Shown here: in pieces, positions 29,136 to 40,746 of the stretch | How positions within the stretch are numbered: the stretch's first letter is position 1 | How the letters are laid out: each line of letters starts with the position of its first letter | From: Paragyromitra xinjiangensis | Taxonomy: Eukaryota; Ascomycota; Pezizomycetes; Pezizales; Discinaceae | NCBI GenBank assembly: GCA_038503065.1 | Contig: JBCAMK010000007.1 | Coordinates: forward strand, 682,001 to 746,000 | Length of the DNA: 64,000 bases | Direction: 5' to 3' | The notes under the pieces: model-generated | What the model saw: the letters and a program-made list of their open reading frames with translations, nothing else | Told to the model about the DNA's origin: nothing | Databases searched by the model: none | Program-made: the position numbers and the translations under genes

Positions 29136-30574
<1,439 letters not shown>

Positions 30575-31144
30575 ATTAATGGATGCTAAAGGAGAGCGTG
30601 AAAGGTGTATTAAATAGACTTGGGTTTGGGTTTTATATTAACTGAATGTGAATTTGTTTCTTGCAATTTGTGGTTTCTTCTGGAGATTATTGGGACACGA
30701 GTGAAGATCTGTAGACTGGTAACTGTGGGTTGGTATGTGAAGTGTTTGTAACACCTGAGTGATTAGCAGTGATTCTTTTTAATCCACGATATTCCATGCA
30801 TCTACATGTATTATTTCATCTTCATCGCCCTCAATAGTGAATTGTTAGCCAAAGATGTTTCATATCTTTCTCCATCTTCGAATCTAGCCTTTGTTTCTCA
30901 TACTCAACTTGATTTCTTATCCATATCCCCGCCATGATCATCATATGCCATTTCCCACTCATCTCCTCGTGGGGGTATTTCTACCATTTCTTATCAGTTC
31001 TTACACCACGTATCCCTGCGGATGGGTTTTACCAATATGAATGGGGTTGTTCACTCATCTATCCTAAGTTCAGGCAGCTGCCCATAAGTCTTTAAAATAA
31101 TACAATATCTTACAACCATCTATACCATCCAGCTCTCAACTCCC
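30575..31144. other. Shared 3' intergenic region of convergent genes
   Basis: 570 bp between the stop codons of the flavin oxidoreductase (+) and the DUF1992 gene (-). A/T-rich with pyrimidine runs, fitting back-to-back 3' UTRs. No gene seen. Confidence 0.7.
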
Positions 31145-32662
31145 TTACTCGGCCTGCTTCTTCTTCCCCCAAAGATCACCCCAGAACTCCTTAAACCCAT
31201 AATTCGGTTTCGTACTATCATAAACGGTTGCCGCCTCACCGCCCAATTTCTCAAGTATCCCACCTGGCCCATCATTCCTCTCCATCCTGAAGTCTGTTTT
31301 AGCATTCGGTCTTGTTGCTCTATCTCTAATCTCCCCCGCAATCACTGGGGCACAATCTCTGAAGCAGTTTTTCAGCTCTCGCTCTAGACTAAAGTAAGGC
31401 TTCTTAGCAAGCTCAGGAGCCATAAGATTGTAAGAACGGGTTTTGGAATTGAGGTTTTCGATAGCAAGCTTGTGGTAAGACAGCTCGGTAGTTTCCCAAG
31501 CTGGATCACGGAACACCTCAGTTGGGCCAACCACCACTGCGTCTTCCATGTCTTCAACCTCCTCTCCCATCTCAATCTTCTTCGCACGTTCTTCAATCCT
31601 CCGTAGTCGCTCCTCCCCCTGCGCATACCGCTCTGCTTTCCTACACTGAACTTCTAAATCCCCTCCAGAGCTCGCAATACTCCTCGCCACATGTCTCCTC
31701 CACTCGACCCTCAACCTCTCCCTAAAATTCTTCGTAGCACTCACTACCTCCTGCTGTTTCTCAATCCACGGGGGGACTATATCCTGCTGCTTAATAATCC
31801 GATTCAACAAATACTCCGTCGTATCCAAAAACGGACTTTCCGCATTATGATCCCTCTCTAGTGGTTTCCCACGATTCGATAAATTATTAAACTGCCCTCT
31901 TCGTCGCGCCTCCTCAATCTTCTCATCCGCGAGAGACGAAAGCGCTTGTAGAGACGCGACCGCTCGTCCTTCGGGTAGGAAGCGCTCACGGAACATATGT
32001 CGAATCTCAGAACGCTCTTCCTCCGTCAAACCTTTTGTTTTATTTAAATTATACTCCTCCGACTTCTCCCGAGCCCGGGCGATCCGATGGCCTTTTGACT
32101 TTGGGTGGAAGGTGCGCTGAGGTCGTAGATCTATATTCGCCGGGGTGACGGTTTCTGGTTTTCGTTTCTTGGCTAGGTCGCCCCGGAGCGGTTTGTGTGC
32201 GTCGACGAGCATGCGGAGGACTCCGTCGGAGGTGGATTCGGTGCCGGTCCAGGGGGTTGAGGAGGCGATGTCCCGGGCGTGTTTAGGTGCGAAGGAGGGG
32301 AGGGTGACGGTGGCATGGGCGGAGGCGTGGAGGGATTTGAAGTCGGTGTTTGCTATGCGGGCTTCGAGTTCGCGTTTGAGGTCTGAGGAGATGAGGTTTT
32401 CTTGGGCTATTTTTGAGGCTTGACGGGGAGAGGCGGTTATGGCGTCTTCGGCCATGGCGGTGAAGCGCCGGGAGAGGGCAGACTCTTCGGGGGGTTCATT
32501 GGGTTGGGGTATGGAGGGTTCAGAGGGTGGTGAGCTGGGTGGTTGAGCTGGGGAGCTTGGAGTGGTGGATGAACTTGATAGTCGGGGGTGTTGGTGGAAG
32601 GTGTTTGGATAGCTGTGGATGAGTGATGACGAGCGTTTTCTGAGGATTCTATTCAATGACAT
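31145..32662 (-). CDS. DUF1992 / DNAJC28-like conserved protein, probably mitochondrial
   Basis: Single-exon gene coding 505 aa. I chose the ATG at 32662 (MSLNRILRKRSSSLIHSY); the open frame continues 8 codons upstream but only to a TTG. The N-terminus is basic, Ser-rich and free of acidic residues for about 45 positions, typical of a mitochondrial targeting peptide. A Pro/Ser linker follows to about residue 60. The diagnostic block at about 245-305 (ADEKIEEARRRGQFNNL, GKPLERDHN, EYLLNRIIKQQ, PPWIEKQQE) matches the DUF1992 domain found in DnaJ subfamily C member 28 and bacterial relatives. No J domain (HPD) is present. The C-terminal third is charged and partly helical. Molecular function of this domain is not established. 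It starts 195 bp from the SET-domain gene on the opposite strand, so the two probably share a promoter. Confidence 0.9.
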   Translation of the reverse strand: MSLNRILRKRSSSLIHSYPNTFHQHPRLSSSSTTPSSPAQPPSSPPSEPSIPQPNEPPEESALSRRFTAMAEDAITASPRQASKIAQENLISSDLKRELEARIANTDFKSLHASAHATVTLPSFAPKHARDIASSTPWTGTESTSDGVLRMLVDAHKPLRGDLAKKRKPETVTPANIDLRPQRTFHPKSKGHRIARAREKSEEYNLNKTKGLTEEERSEIRHMFRERFLPEGRAVASLQALSSLADEKIEEARRRGQFNNLSNRGKPLERDHNAESPFLDTTEYLLNRIIKQQDIVPPWIEKQQEVVSATKNFRERLRVEWRRHVARSIASSGGDLEVQCRKAERYAQGEERLRRIEERAKKIEMGEEVEDMEDAVVVGPTEVFRDPAWETTELSYHKLAIENLNSKTRSYNLMAPELAKKPYFSLERELKNCFRDCAPVIAGEIRDRATRPNAKTDFRMERNDGPGGILEKLGGEAATVYDSTKPNYGFKEFWGDLWGKKKQAE

Positions 32663-32857
32663 GGAGATGCTCTGCTCTGCCTTCAATTAGAGTCGTGGGG
32701 AAGTTGGAGGAGAGAAGAAGAGTGTAAATTGCCACAATAAACCCTATCCCTGCGGCTTATCGATATCGAGCCCCACTCTGCCCCACCATACCACGATTGT
32801 CATCAACCTCCAATTGAAGGAAAACTTCTTCAGAAGATAATTGGAAAAACAGAGAAG
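32663..32857. promoter_or_regulatory. Bidirectional promoter between the DUF1992 and SET-domain genes
   Basis: 195 bp separate two divergent start codons. The region contains GCTTATCGATATCGAGCC (an AT-rich palindromic core near 32756-32773) and a purine-rich strand segment (GGAGGAGAGAAGAAGAG) by the minus-strand start. No clear TATA box. A shared promoter is inferred from geometry only. Confidence 0.5.
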
Positions 32858-34729
32858 ATGAGTACGAGGACATATTCACCCGATGCGCACCTAAACGCCT
32901 TTGGCGAATGGATCGCCTCTAATAGCGGGTTCATTCACGAATCACTCATCTTTACTGCGCCTGGTAACGTAGAATCACCAAATCCTCACGATTCAGCAAA
33001 TCGAATTAACACAAACCCGTAAACCCACAGACTCTGAACTCGGTTCACAGGTTCGCACAAACTCTGAAATCTCGCCAAATTCAAAGCTCCTTACTTGTCC
33101 TCATACCCTTGCGATTGATTACACCAAAGTCAAGGCGCACTATTCCTCGTCTTTCATAGATGCTACAACTCCACATGCAGCACTGTGTATGTTCCTGGCT
33201 TACCAATGGCTCGAGGGAGAAAAATCATTCTGGTGGCCGTATCTACGGATCTTACCGAGAGAGTTCGATACGCCTCTGTATTTCGAAGACGAGGACTTGA
33301 TGTGGCTGCAGGGGTGTAATCTGGACATGAAGGAGGTAGAGGCAAGGAAGAAGATCTGGAAAGAAGAGCTACAGGTTGCAGTTACGGCGCTGAAGAAGGA
33401 TGGCGTTGATACGAAGGGATATACTTGGTGAGCTTCATCTGCGAGACCTGCTGGGTGGTGTTGGATATACGATTTACTGAGAAGAGATAAGGGAGCTTCT
33501 CCTATGGGCAGCGACGGTATTCTCGTCTAGGAGCTTTTCTGGAAAGTTGATGACCTGGACAGACGATCTGTCTATGGCTTCTATGGGCGAGCCTGATAGT
33601 CTACCTGCGCTCTTCCCATTGATCGATTCCGTGAATCATCAGCCCCTCACTAAGATAACCTGGCAGCCGGGGAACCATGCACTTAGTGCTGTCAGCGGGG
33701 AGACAATTCCTCCCGGCGGGGAAGTGTGTAACAACTATGGCCCCAAATCCAACGAAGAGCGTGAGTCCCCAATTTTGAGCTATTGAAACAATACTCACTA
33801 TCAACCAAGTATTAATGGGCTACGGCTTCACCCTTCCTTCGAATCCATTCGACACGGTCGTCCTCCGCATTAACCCCCCGTTTTCGTCGGAGCAAAAAGC
33901 TATCCATTCCCTCCACACTAGCGACGCTCCTACCTCGTCTGATGGAATTTACCACCTCTCACCCCGTATCAACGGTTCCTCGAGCTATCCCCGCAACCTC
34001 ATAACTCTATTCCAAATCTTGACCGCCACTCCCATAGAACTCCCACTCCTAAATACCCCACATGCCAAACCAACACTCCGTAATAACCTCGCAACACACA
34101 ACCAGCTACTCGTAGCCCTCCGACAGAAACTCTCAGGAGTTCCCAGAGAATCAGATCTACCACCATGCAATAACTCGAAACGACGCTCAGCAAAGATCTA
34201 TAGAGATACACAGATCGAGATCCTCGTAGCGGCAATAATGGAGAGCGAAGGTTTCGTACGCGATACACTCAATGACACTAGAGCTGCGACCCTATCCTCT
34301 ATCCTCTCATCCCCGGGACCCTTCAGGAACGCTATCGAAAAGTGTTTTGGCACAGTTGAGGAAGAAGAGCTGGACGAGGAAGAACAAGGCGATATCGTCT
34401 TCACTCTCTACATCTGCTGGCAGTATATCCTCTACACCCGAAACAACCAAGAGCAGAGTCCGGCATGGAAGGAGTGGTTGGGTAAACTTGTATCTTCAGG
34501 TAAATATGGATCGACCGAGGAGAAGGAGGAGGTGAAAGAGGCTGGGGAATTCGTTAGGGAATTGTATGATGGGATTTTCCCAGCGGCGGCTGAAGTTGCG
34601 CCGGGGGTGTTTGGAGGGGTGGAGTGGACGCCTGAGTTGTTGAGTTGGGGGATGAGGGTTTTTGGAGGTGAGGGTGTGGGTGTTTGGGTTGAGGAGGATG
34701 AAGAGGTGTTTGTTGTTTGTGTAGAGTGA
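32858..34729 (+). CDS. SET-domain protein lysine methyltransferase (RKM/SETD6-type)
   Basis: Predicted non-histone lysine methyltransferase using S-adenosylmethionine. Relatives in yeast (RKM1-4, EFM1) methylate ribosomal proteins or elongation factors; the substrate here is unknown. Exons are 32858-32963, 33031-33427, 33492-33760 and 33810-34729, coding 563 aa. Joins restore FTAPD|SELGSQVRTN, GYTW|ELLLWAATVFSSRSF and SNEEL|LMGYGF. Motifs: an N-terminal FGEWIASNSGFIH; the SET core with SSRSF and PLIDSVNH (about residues 210-217, the SAM-binding NH); and VCNNYGPKSNEELLMGYGF (about 246-264, ending in the catalytic Tyr region). The C-terminal 300 residues match the helical substrate-binding (Rubisco-LSMT-like) half in length. 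The tail is acidic and repetitive (GEGVGVWVEEDEEVFV). Divergent from the DUF1992 gene. Confidence 0.9.
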
Positions 34730-34952
34730 AGAGACGTGTTTTACGGGGAGGAAGCTGGATGAGGGTCTAGAAGGGTGCCAAAGCTGATGAATGGCGATCT
34801 CTTGGGTCTTGTTCCACTACGGGCCATGAGAGTGGGAATAAAACTTCATACAAACCTCTTCTCTCTACAAGAGCCTGGTATGAATTTGTGAACTCGACGC
34901 AGATTTCGTTATAGTCGAGTGAGATATCATGCAACGAATATTCAGAACTAAC

Positions 34953-34977
34953 CCAGTCTAATTTAAAATTGGACTGG
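34953..34977. repeat. 25-bp imperfect palindrome
   Basis: CCAGTC..AATTT and AAATT..GACTGG form 12-bp arms with one mismatch around a central A. A further AGACTGG half-site sits about 17 bp downstream. May be part of a 3'-end structure or a protein site. Confidence 0.6.
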
Positions 34978-35400
34978 CTGTGTTTTGAACTAGACTGGTT
35001 CGAGACGACACGAACCCCAAAAGTCATTGACCCAAAATATCGCTCAGAAACCCCAAAACTCTTCTCTCAAACACGCAGTCGTTGAATGAGCGATACAAAC
35101 AGCAGAACACCGTTATAACCCACAAAATCAGATAGGGAGGAAGTACCCCGCCTAGCCAAATGCCTATGAGAGGTTTGGTGACTCGGGGAAGAGATATTCT
35201 TCAAAAACCTCACTAATAGCGAGGGCAACGAGATGAGACCAAAACCAGAGAAGCTTCGTTTTTACTCATGAGCTTCTTAGTCTCTCAGGCCCCAAGGCTC
35301 GAATCCAACCTCGTGCGAGAACTCAAGACTAGTAGATGATACTGGGTGATGTCATGAACCTTCCAGCAGCTCACTAGAATGCATATGCCAAACATGATCA

Positions 35401-35477
35401 TTTTCTGTTATAGGTTGTTGTATAGTTTAATTAGGTCTAAGCCCGAATTAAACTATACAACAACCCATAACAGAAAA
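35401..35477. repeat. Near-perfect hairpin: 32-bp stem, 13-nt loop
   Basis: The left arm 35401-35432 (TTTTCTGTTATAGGTTGTTG then TATAGTTTAATT) and right arm 35446-35477 are inverted copies with one difference in 32 positions (A versus G). The loop is AGGTCTAAGCCCG. In a minus-strand transcript the one difference becomes a G-U wobble, so the stem would be fully paired; in a plus-strand transcript it is an A-C mismatch. No adjacent gene explains it. Candidates are a small-RNA precursor, a fold-back element, or a cruciform-forming site. Confidence 0.8.
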
Positions 35478-35605
35478 CAGATGACGAGAGCAACGTATAA
35501 GGACCCGTGATAACCCCTTGAGGTAAAGGAAACCGGGTCAGGCGCTTAGGCACCAACCGCTTGGGCCTATGACTTAATAAAACCATAAATTATCGTGTAG
35601 AAATT

Positions 35606-35695
35606 TCTCGGGATGTCTCAGCTTATTGGGACGATTCCGGTCAACCCAAGAGTACATACGAATCCCGAGACTTGGTTCTGGGACGTCCCGTCCCA
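35606..35695. repeat. GGGAC/GTCCC-rich inverted segments
   Basis: TCTCGGGAT (35606) is mirrored by ATCCCGAGA (35662-35670), and TGGGACGTCCCGTCCCA lies at 35679-35695. Such GGGAC/GTCCC iterations resemble subterminal repeats of hAT-type elements, but no transposase or clear ends are visible. A short CCCGTCCCGTCCCG run also occurs near 43630. Confidence 0.35.
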
Positions 35696-38600
35696 TCAAT
35701 ATTACTGCACGTGGGTAGGATCCCAACATCTAGGAATGTTGGAATGAATGATCCAGAAACGAATTAAAAGGGTCTCTATAACCGAAAGTGTTTGATCAGC
35801 ACTAGGGATGGACTCTTAAGGTTAATGCGTGATCTTACATCGCCATCGATCATTTTAGCAAGCCAACATCGCCAAGTTATGAAGGATGGCTAAATTTACG
35901 TATGAAAATCATAATTGTAGTAATATATACTCTGAACTATCTTTTTGTCACATGCTACTAAGACAGTACCCTCCACGTGCAAGCACACCCTCAGGATCGA
36001 CACCAACGTTGGAATCTGAATTACACAATGGTATATACACTTCTCAATAATTTGTCAGTCTTTCTTTTACCGCTGTTTGATACGACATCCTCGTGCTACC
36101 AGTCAGGTTTCCTGATCAGTGAACGTGGTTTGGATACACAACCTTTCTGCTGTGGGAAGCCACAGGGAGTGTCATAATCCTCCGACCATGACCACTACAA
36201 CAGAACACAATTGCCCCAAACGTCCGCTGCGACCTTGATAGTGAAGTCGCAAGATTTATCGAGTCAGCTGATAAAGGCACAGATATTATGCGTAGTGCTC
36301 CTAGATAGACTCGACCACACCGATGAGAGTGAGATCATCCGCAAGTTAGCGAAGACACAGCAAACTCAAAATAGACATCTGAAAAGGATGCGTTCTACAA
36401 GGTCGAGCCAGGAAGCAAAAGCCGTAGGAGGACAACGAAGAAAACAGGAAGCTGGAGGGGAATGGAAGATACGATTACCAGAGCTTGTTCCTCTTTTACT
36501 GGGGGCTGGCTGGATAGTCCTTTGAGGATTCATGTGTTCGAGTGTGCACGGTGCTTATAATTAGGGTTATACTTGCTACAGGAATCCCAAGTTTTACGAT
36601 TTTACCCACAAGCACAATAAGACAATTGCATGACAGGTTGGCCGCAAAATCAGCGCTGCTAGACTTTACGCGTCATTAAATGAATATAATACGAAAATCA
36701 CAAACACAGGAATTTGAAAAGCTTCACGAGTAGTAGATAAATCTAGATCTAGCATCAAGATATGCAGTAACCATAGAGCGAAAGCTTTGACAACATACTC
36801 CGTTATTTATAGAATATTACCATTTCAATACCCTGGTAAAATAATAAAGTCTTCAGAGTGGGCAGATCTTCTTCACATATATGCCAACAGAAATATTCAG
36901 ACACAGGGATCCCTTCCTTATATTCATACCTAGAAGGTCCACCCTCAGACCAATCTCCCCAAAAGCTGAAGCTGGAAGGCATTTGGCCGTGCTAGACAGA
37001 TGCCGAAGCGAGAACAATCGACAAAGACGCGAAGATAAACCTCCTGGGGAGTAAATATTCCCGATATATACTGTGAGGTTGAACCATGTTATGTAATCTG
37101 CGCACTGGCAAAATCCTCACCCGTCCTCAATTTCCTTCCGTGTCAGTGCGAGTGCGAAACTATGATAATACTGGTTTTTTCGCAGTTCTAGCCTCCCCTC
37201 CCCCGTTGGAGTCTCCACTTTGTCGTATCCACTTTAAAATTATATATGGCGAAATATATCGCCTCACGGCAGATAACTGGTCAATAAAAAAACCAAATTG
37301 TCTTGTGGCCTGGTGGGTCGTGGGGCGCTTGGAACAGGGGTAGAGATAGAGTAGCTAGAATCCGGGAATAGATTTCAGAGAGCTGAAGAGTAAAAGATGT
37401 GTGGAGAATAAGATCATGACAGCACGGCTACTCGGCCAACTAAATGGTGATTCTCCGCATCAATATAGACATATGAAATGGTAAGGTGACGAAGCTTGAG
37501 CAAATAGGTACGTGAACCGGATACTCGGTCAACTGGAACTCCCCTGCTCGAGATAAGATGTGAGGATGAGACAGCGAAACACCTGACCAGGATAGTTAAG
37601 ATTTAGAAAATACACCTCATATCTTGGCCTCGTTCGCTTCTCGTTTGCCTGCCTGTTGTAACCTAACTATCGTCTCCGCTTGGCTGCTGTATGCAGGAAG
37701 CGTCACGAAACCGCACTCGCAATAGAGCTAAGCAATTGTGAATACAGGAGGCCTACCCTCTAGTTAACTAAATCCACAACTTCCTATGTTGGCTATAGGT
37801 TCGCCATCGTCATGGCAAGAAACCCCCCCCCACCAGAGGCTTGAAACAGCATCTACATCCGATACACTCGCCTCCCAGAAACAAAAGGCAAACAAAAACG
37901 CGAAGTTAGTACCGCACTCTATACCAAATTCTTATACCGGAAGGCAGGTCCGGCACCGCCATCTGTGGGGGAGGGAATTCTCTCGCCCTTAGCGCTGATC
38001 AGCCCCACGGATTACTCACACGGACGAAAGGACAACCACAGTATCCAAGCCGAGCGCCACCAGATGAAGATCTTCTTTCGGGATAGTCATCACGCTTCCC
38101 TTTTGCCTCTCCACCCGACCTAACCGTAAACAAAGCTTTGAAACATCCAACTGTCGCTTCGCTTTGGTTTCAGCCTTACCGTTATTTTTTTCGTCCATCG
38201 TAAGCGAATTCCACCAATAAATACGGTTTGCACACAATAATTATTTAATTACAATTAATATTTGAGTAACTCCAAGCCCTAGCATTCAACGTCATCCAAT
38301 CCCACATGCTTCCCAACCAGAAAATAAATGCCCCTCCAGTAAGGAAATTCTGTCGCTTTGCTGCAGACTACTTATCAACATCCGTACAAAACATAAAATC
38401 CCCAAATAAACCACAGCAACCCAAGAACACCAATCCACACACCTATGACCATCCAATACATGCACCCAGAAATAAAATTAAGGTTAGAACCAGACATTGA
38501 TATAAGAAAGGACTTTCTGAATGGCACAATTAAATAAAACATGAAGAAAAAAACTAAATACGCCCTTGCCATTTATGCCCCCCTGTTTGGACCCCAGTCC

Positions 38601-38847
38601 TCTACCAAATGAATCCGACGTAAACCTTACAAAGGAAAGTACTTATCTACCAATGACAGTTTGCCGTCTCGGAACAGCTGAAAATCGGAAGAAAAAAAAA
38701 ACAACGAAAAGCACATGAAGACTCCGACCCAACCACCCACCGTTCCCCGTATGACACCTCGACAAATGAAACCTCGACAACAGATAAAGACACCCTTACA
38801 AAAGAAAGAAAATGATTTGACGTCTAGTCTGATATCTTGCCGATCCT

Positions 38848-40746
38848 TTAGATACCAATCAATGCCATTTGCTGGTTCCCCCAATCCCACCCCGCCTGTT
38901 CGTCCGAATCCATTTCCCAGAGCGTATCGGCCCACTCAGAATCAAAATCCACGTCTCCCAGAAATCCAAGCCCTCTTGATTTCTGCTTCTCCACACCCTC
39001 TAAATCCTTTAAGCCAACCGCTTTCATTTCCTCTAGTGCCTCCAGCACTATGCATTCCGAACTAGCCGTTCTCCTCCGATTTCTCCGCCTTGCTGGTGTC
39101 GCGAGCATCTGTCCATAAGAGGACTCGGAAGAAACCGATGAAGACATTGTCAGTTCTGGTGTTGAGGTAACAGAACTCGCAAGGCTAGATGTCGAATTTT
39201 TACGAATTTGAGTAATCAATGAGATGTGTCTTTGATAAGCTTCTTCGATTTCGGAGTCGTCATCATCCTCGTCGTCCGAGGAGTAATAATCAGGTGGGTT
39301 GGTATAAAGCCATGAACTCTTGCTCTTGAGCTCTCCGATCCCCGGGTAAAATATCGATTCAGCGTCGTCTACAATCTCGACCTCGTCACCAGTGAGTCCG
39401 CCTAGACCAATAGAGTTTTGTCGGTCAAATGAGGGGCGTTGGCCACGGCAGAAGAACGTAGCAACGGAAGATTTTCGCGAGCCAGAAACCGAAGAACTTC
39501 TTGATACAGAGAGCGAAGATCTTCGTGACGTGGCGGGTGAAGGCTTCCTCGTATAGAAATTCGCTGGAGAATCTTCGATGTCGGTCTCCTCGTCTTCATC
39601 AAACAAAAATGACATCGTTGACCTGGCCGAACGAGGCGTTGGGGGTTGAATAACTGGGGAAGCTGGCACTGACGAAACGTTCTCAGTAGTGGATGTCGAC
39701 ACGGCTGCTGGTTGCTGTTGACTTTTCGGTGGTAATGGTGGTAGAGTAGGTGATTTCAAAATTTCTTCGCAATTCTTGGGTGGTAATGGGAGGTATGACT
39801 TTGGAAACTTGACGGTTGCAGTTTCTATCCTTTCGGCAACCTCGGGCATTGGTGATAGCCCTTGGGATGTAGTGAACCAAGGGCCTACTATGTATGCTGG
39901 GGTAGTATCTTTATGGGGGGTGCAGCCTCGTGATCGAAAGATTCCTTTCCTCTCTTTAGGATGTTTGATCTTTAGAGTGCCTTCCTGGTCAGATTCTTCT
40001 GAGAGTGTTTGGCAAAGTAATTGTACACCGGCTTCTGGGGATTTAGTAAAGTTGTGATGCTCTGAGGTAACCACTGAAGTATCGAGTTTGATCGGTGAAG
40101 CCAGAGGCTTTTCGGCTCCTTTTATAGGAGTTGTAGATACCTTCGAAGGACATTGAAGATCAAGAGGCGGGGGCCGGCGGTTATTTCTTGTACTTTTGGG
40201 GGCAGATTTGAAGAGCCGGAATCGTGCATTTACTGTCGCGCGGGTATTTTGATTATTTGGTTTAGTCGATGTGCGAACTGGAGGCGTTTCGGGACTTTTA
40301 GGGCTTGTAGGAGCAGATCCGGCTTTTTTCGTCTTGTTGTGGAACGGGAATGGGTGGAAACCTCGGAGTATCGACGCTTTAATGGCAGAAGCTTTTCCCT
40401 TCTTCTCAACCTCATCATCGCTGTCTTCACCATACCCATAACCCTCGGCGTCGAACCTAATTCTAATAGGTGAGATAACTGGTTTACTCTCGATTATCGA
40501 TTCTGAATATGCTGTGGATATCGAAGGATGACATTCTCTTCTTAGAGAATAAGTAATTGAGGTCATTGACGATCGCTTTGATGACCATGCCGACATGACC
40601 GAAGGGTCATTACTTGACGGAGAGACTTCACCATCTTCCAGACAAGGCGTTCTACCGCAGCTGGCTTTGGGTGAAACTGATCTTGAACGAGGTCCAGTGG
40701 GTGTTACTGGGCGTGGGTTGAACGAGAAATCTGGTTTGAAGACCAT
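38848..40746 (-). CDS. Unrecognised Ser-rich, acidic, probably disordered protein
   Basis: I do not recognise this protein. It is a single open frame of 632 codons starting at an ATG (MVFKPDFSFNPRP) with no intron signals needed. Composition is Ser/Pro/Lys-rich, with many S/T-P sites (VTPTGPRS, SVSPKAS, TSPKSPETPP), poly-proline linkers (LPLPPK, LPPLPPK), a Ser/Arg patch (SRRSSLSVSRSSSVSGSR) and two acidic patches (FDEDEETDIEDS; YYSSDDEDDDDSEIEE). The last part has likely conserved short motifs: SWLYTNPPDYY, IEEAYQRHISLI, RRRNRRRTASSE and a Trp/acidic end (DTLWEMDSDEQAGWDW). No TM segments, signal peptide or catalytic motif. Length and biased codon use make it a convincing gene; a regulatory or scaffold role is only a guess. 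Confidence 0.8.
   Translation of the reverse strand: MVFKPDFSFNPRPVTPTGPRSRSVSPKASCGRTPCLEDGEVSPSSNDPSVMSAWSSKRSSMTSITYSLRRECHPSISTAYSESIIESKPVISPIRIRFDAEGYGYGEDSDDEVEKKGKASAIKASILRGFHPFPFHNKTKKAGSAPTSPKSPETPPVRTSTKPNNQNTRATVNARFRLFKSAPKSTRNNRRPPPLDLQCPSKVSTTPIKGAEKPLASPIKLDTSVVTSEHHNFTKSPEAGVQLLCQTLSEESDQEGTLKIKHPKERKGIFRSRGCTPHKDTTPAYIVGPWFTTSQGLSPMPEVAERIETATVKFPKSYLPLPPKNCEEILKSPTLPPLPPKSQQQPAAVSTSTTENVSSVPASPVIQPPTPRSARSTMSFLFDEDEETDIEDSPANFYTRKPSPATSRRSSLSVSRSSSVSGSRKSSVATFFCRGQRPSFDRQNSIGLGGLTGDEVEIVDDAESIFYPGIGELKSKSSWLYTNPPDYYSSDDEDDDDSEIEEAYQRHISLITQIRKNSTSSLASSVTSTPELTMSSSVSSESSYGQMLATPARRRNRRRTASSECIVLEALEEMKAVGLKDLEGVEKQKSRGLGFLGDVDFDSEWADTLWEMDSDEQAGWDWGNQQMALIGI

Larger units (their letters stand above)
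34730..38847. other. Gene-free interval between convergent genes
   Basis: 4.1 kb between the SET-domain gene (+) and the Ser-rich protein gene (-). Contains a 25-bp palindrome (34953-34977), a 77-bp near-perfect hairpin (35401-35477) and GGGAC/GTCCC-rich inverted segments (35606-35695). No frame merits a gene call. The part beside 38848 is probably the 3' UTR of the minus-strand gene. Confidence 0.6.
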
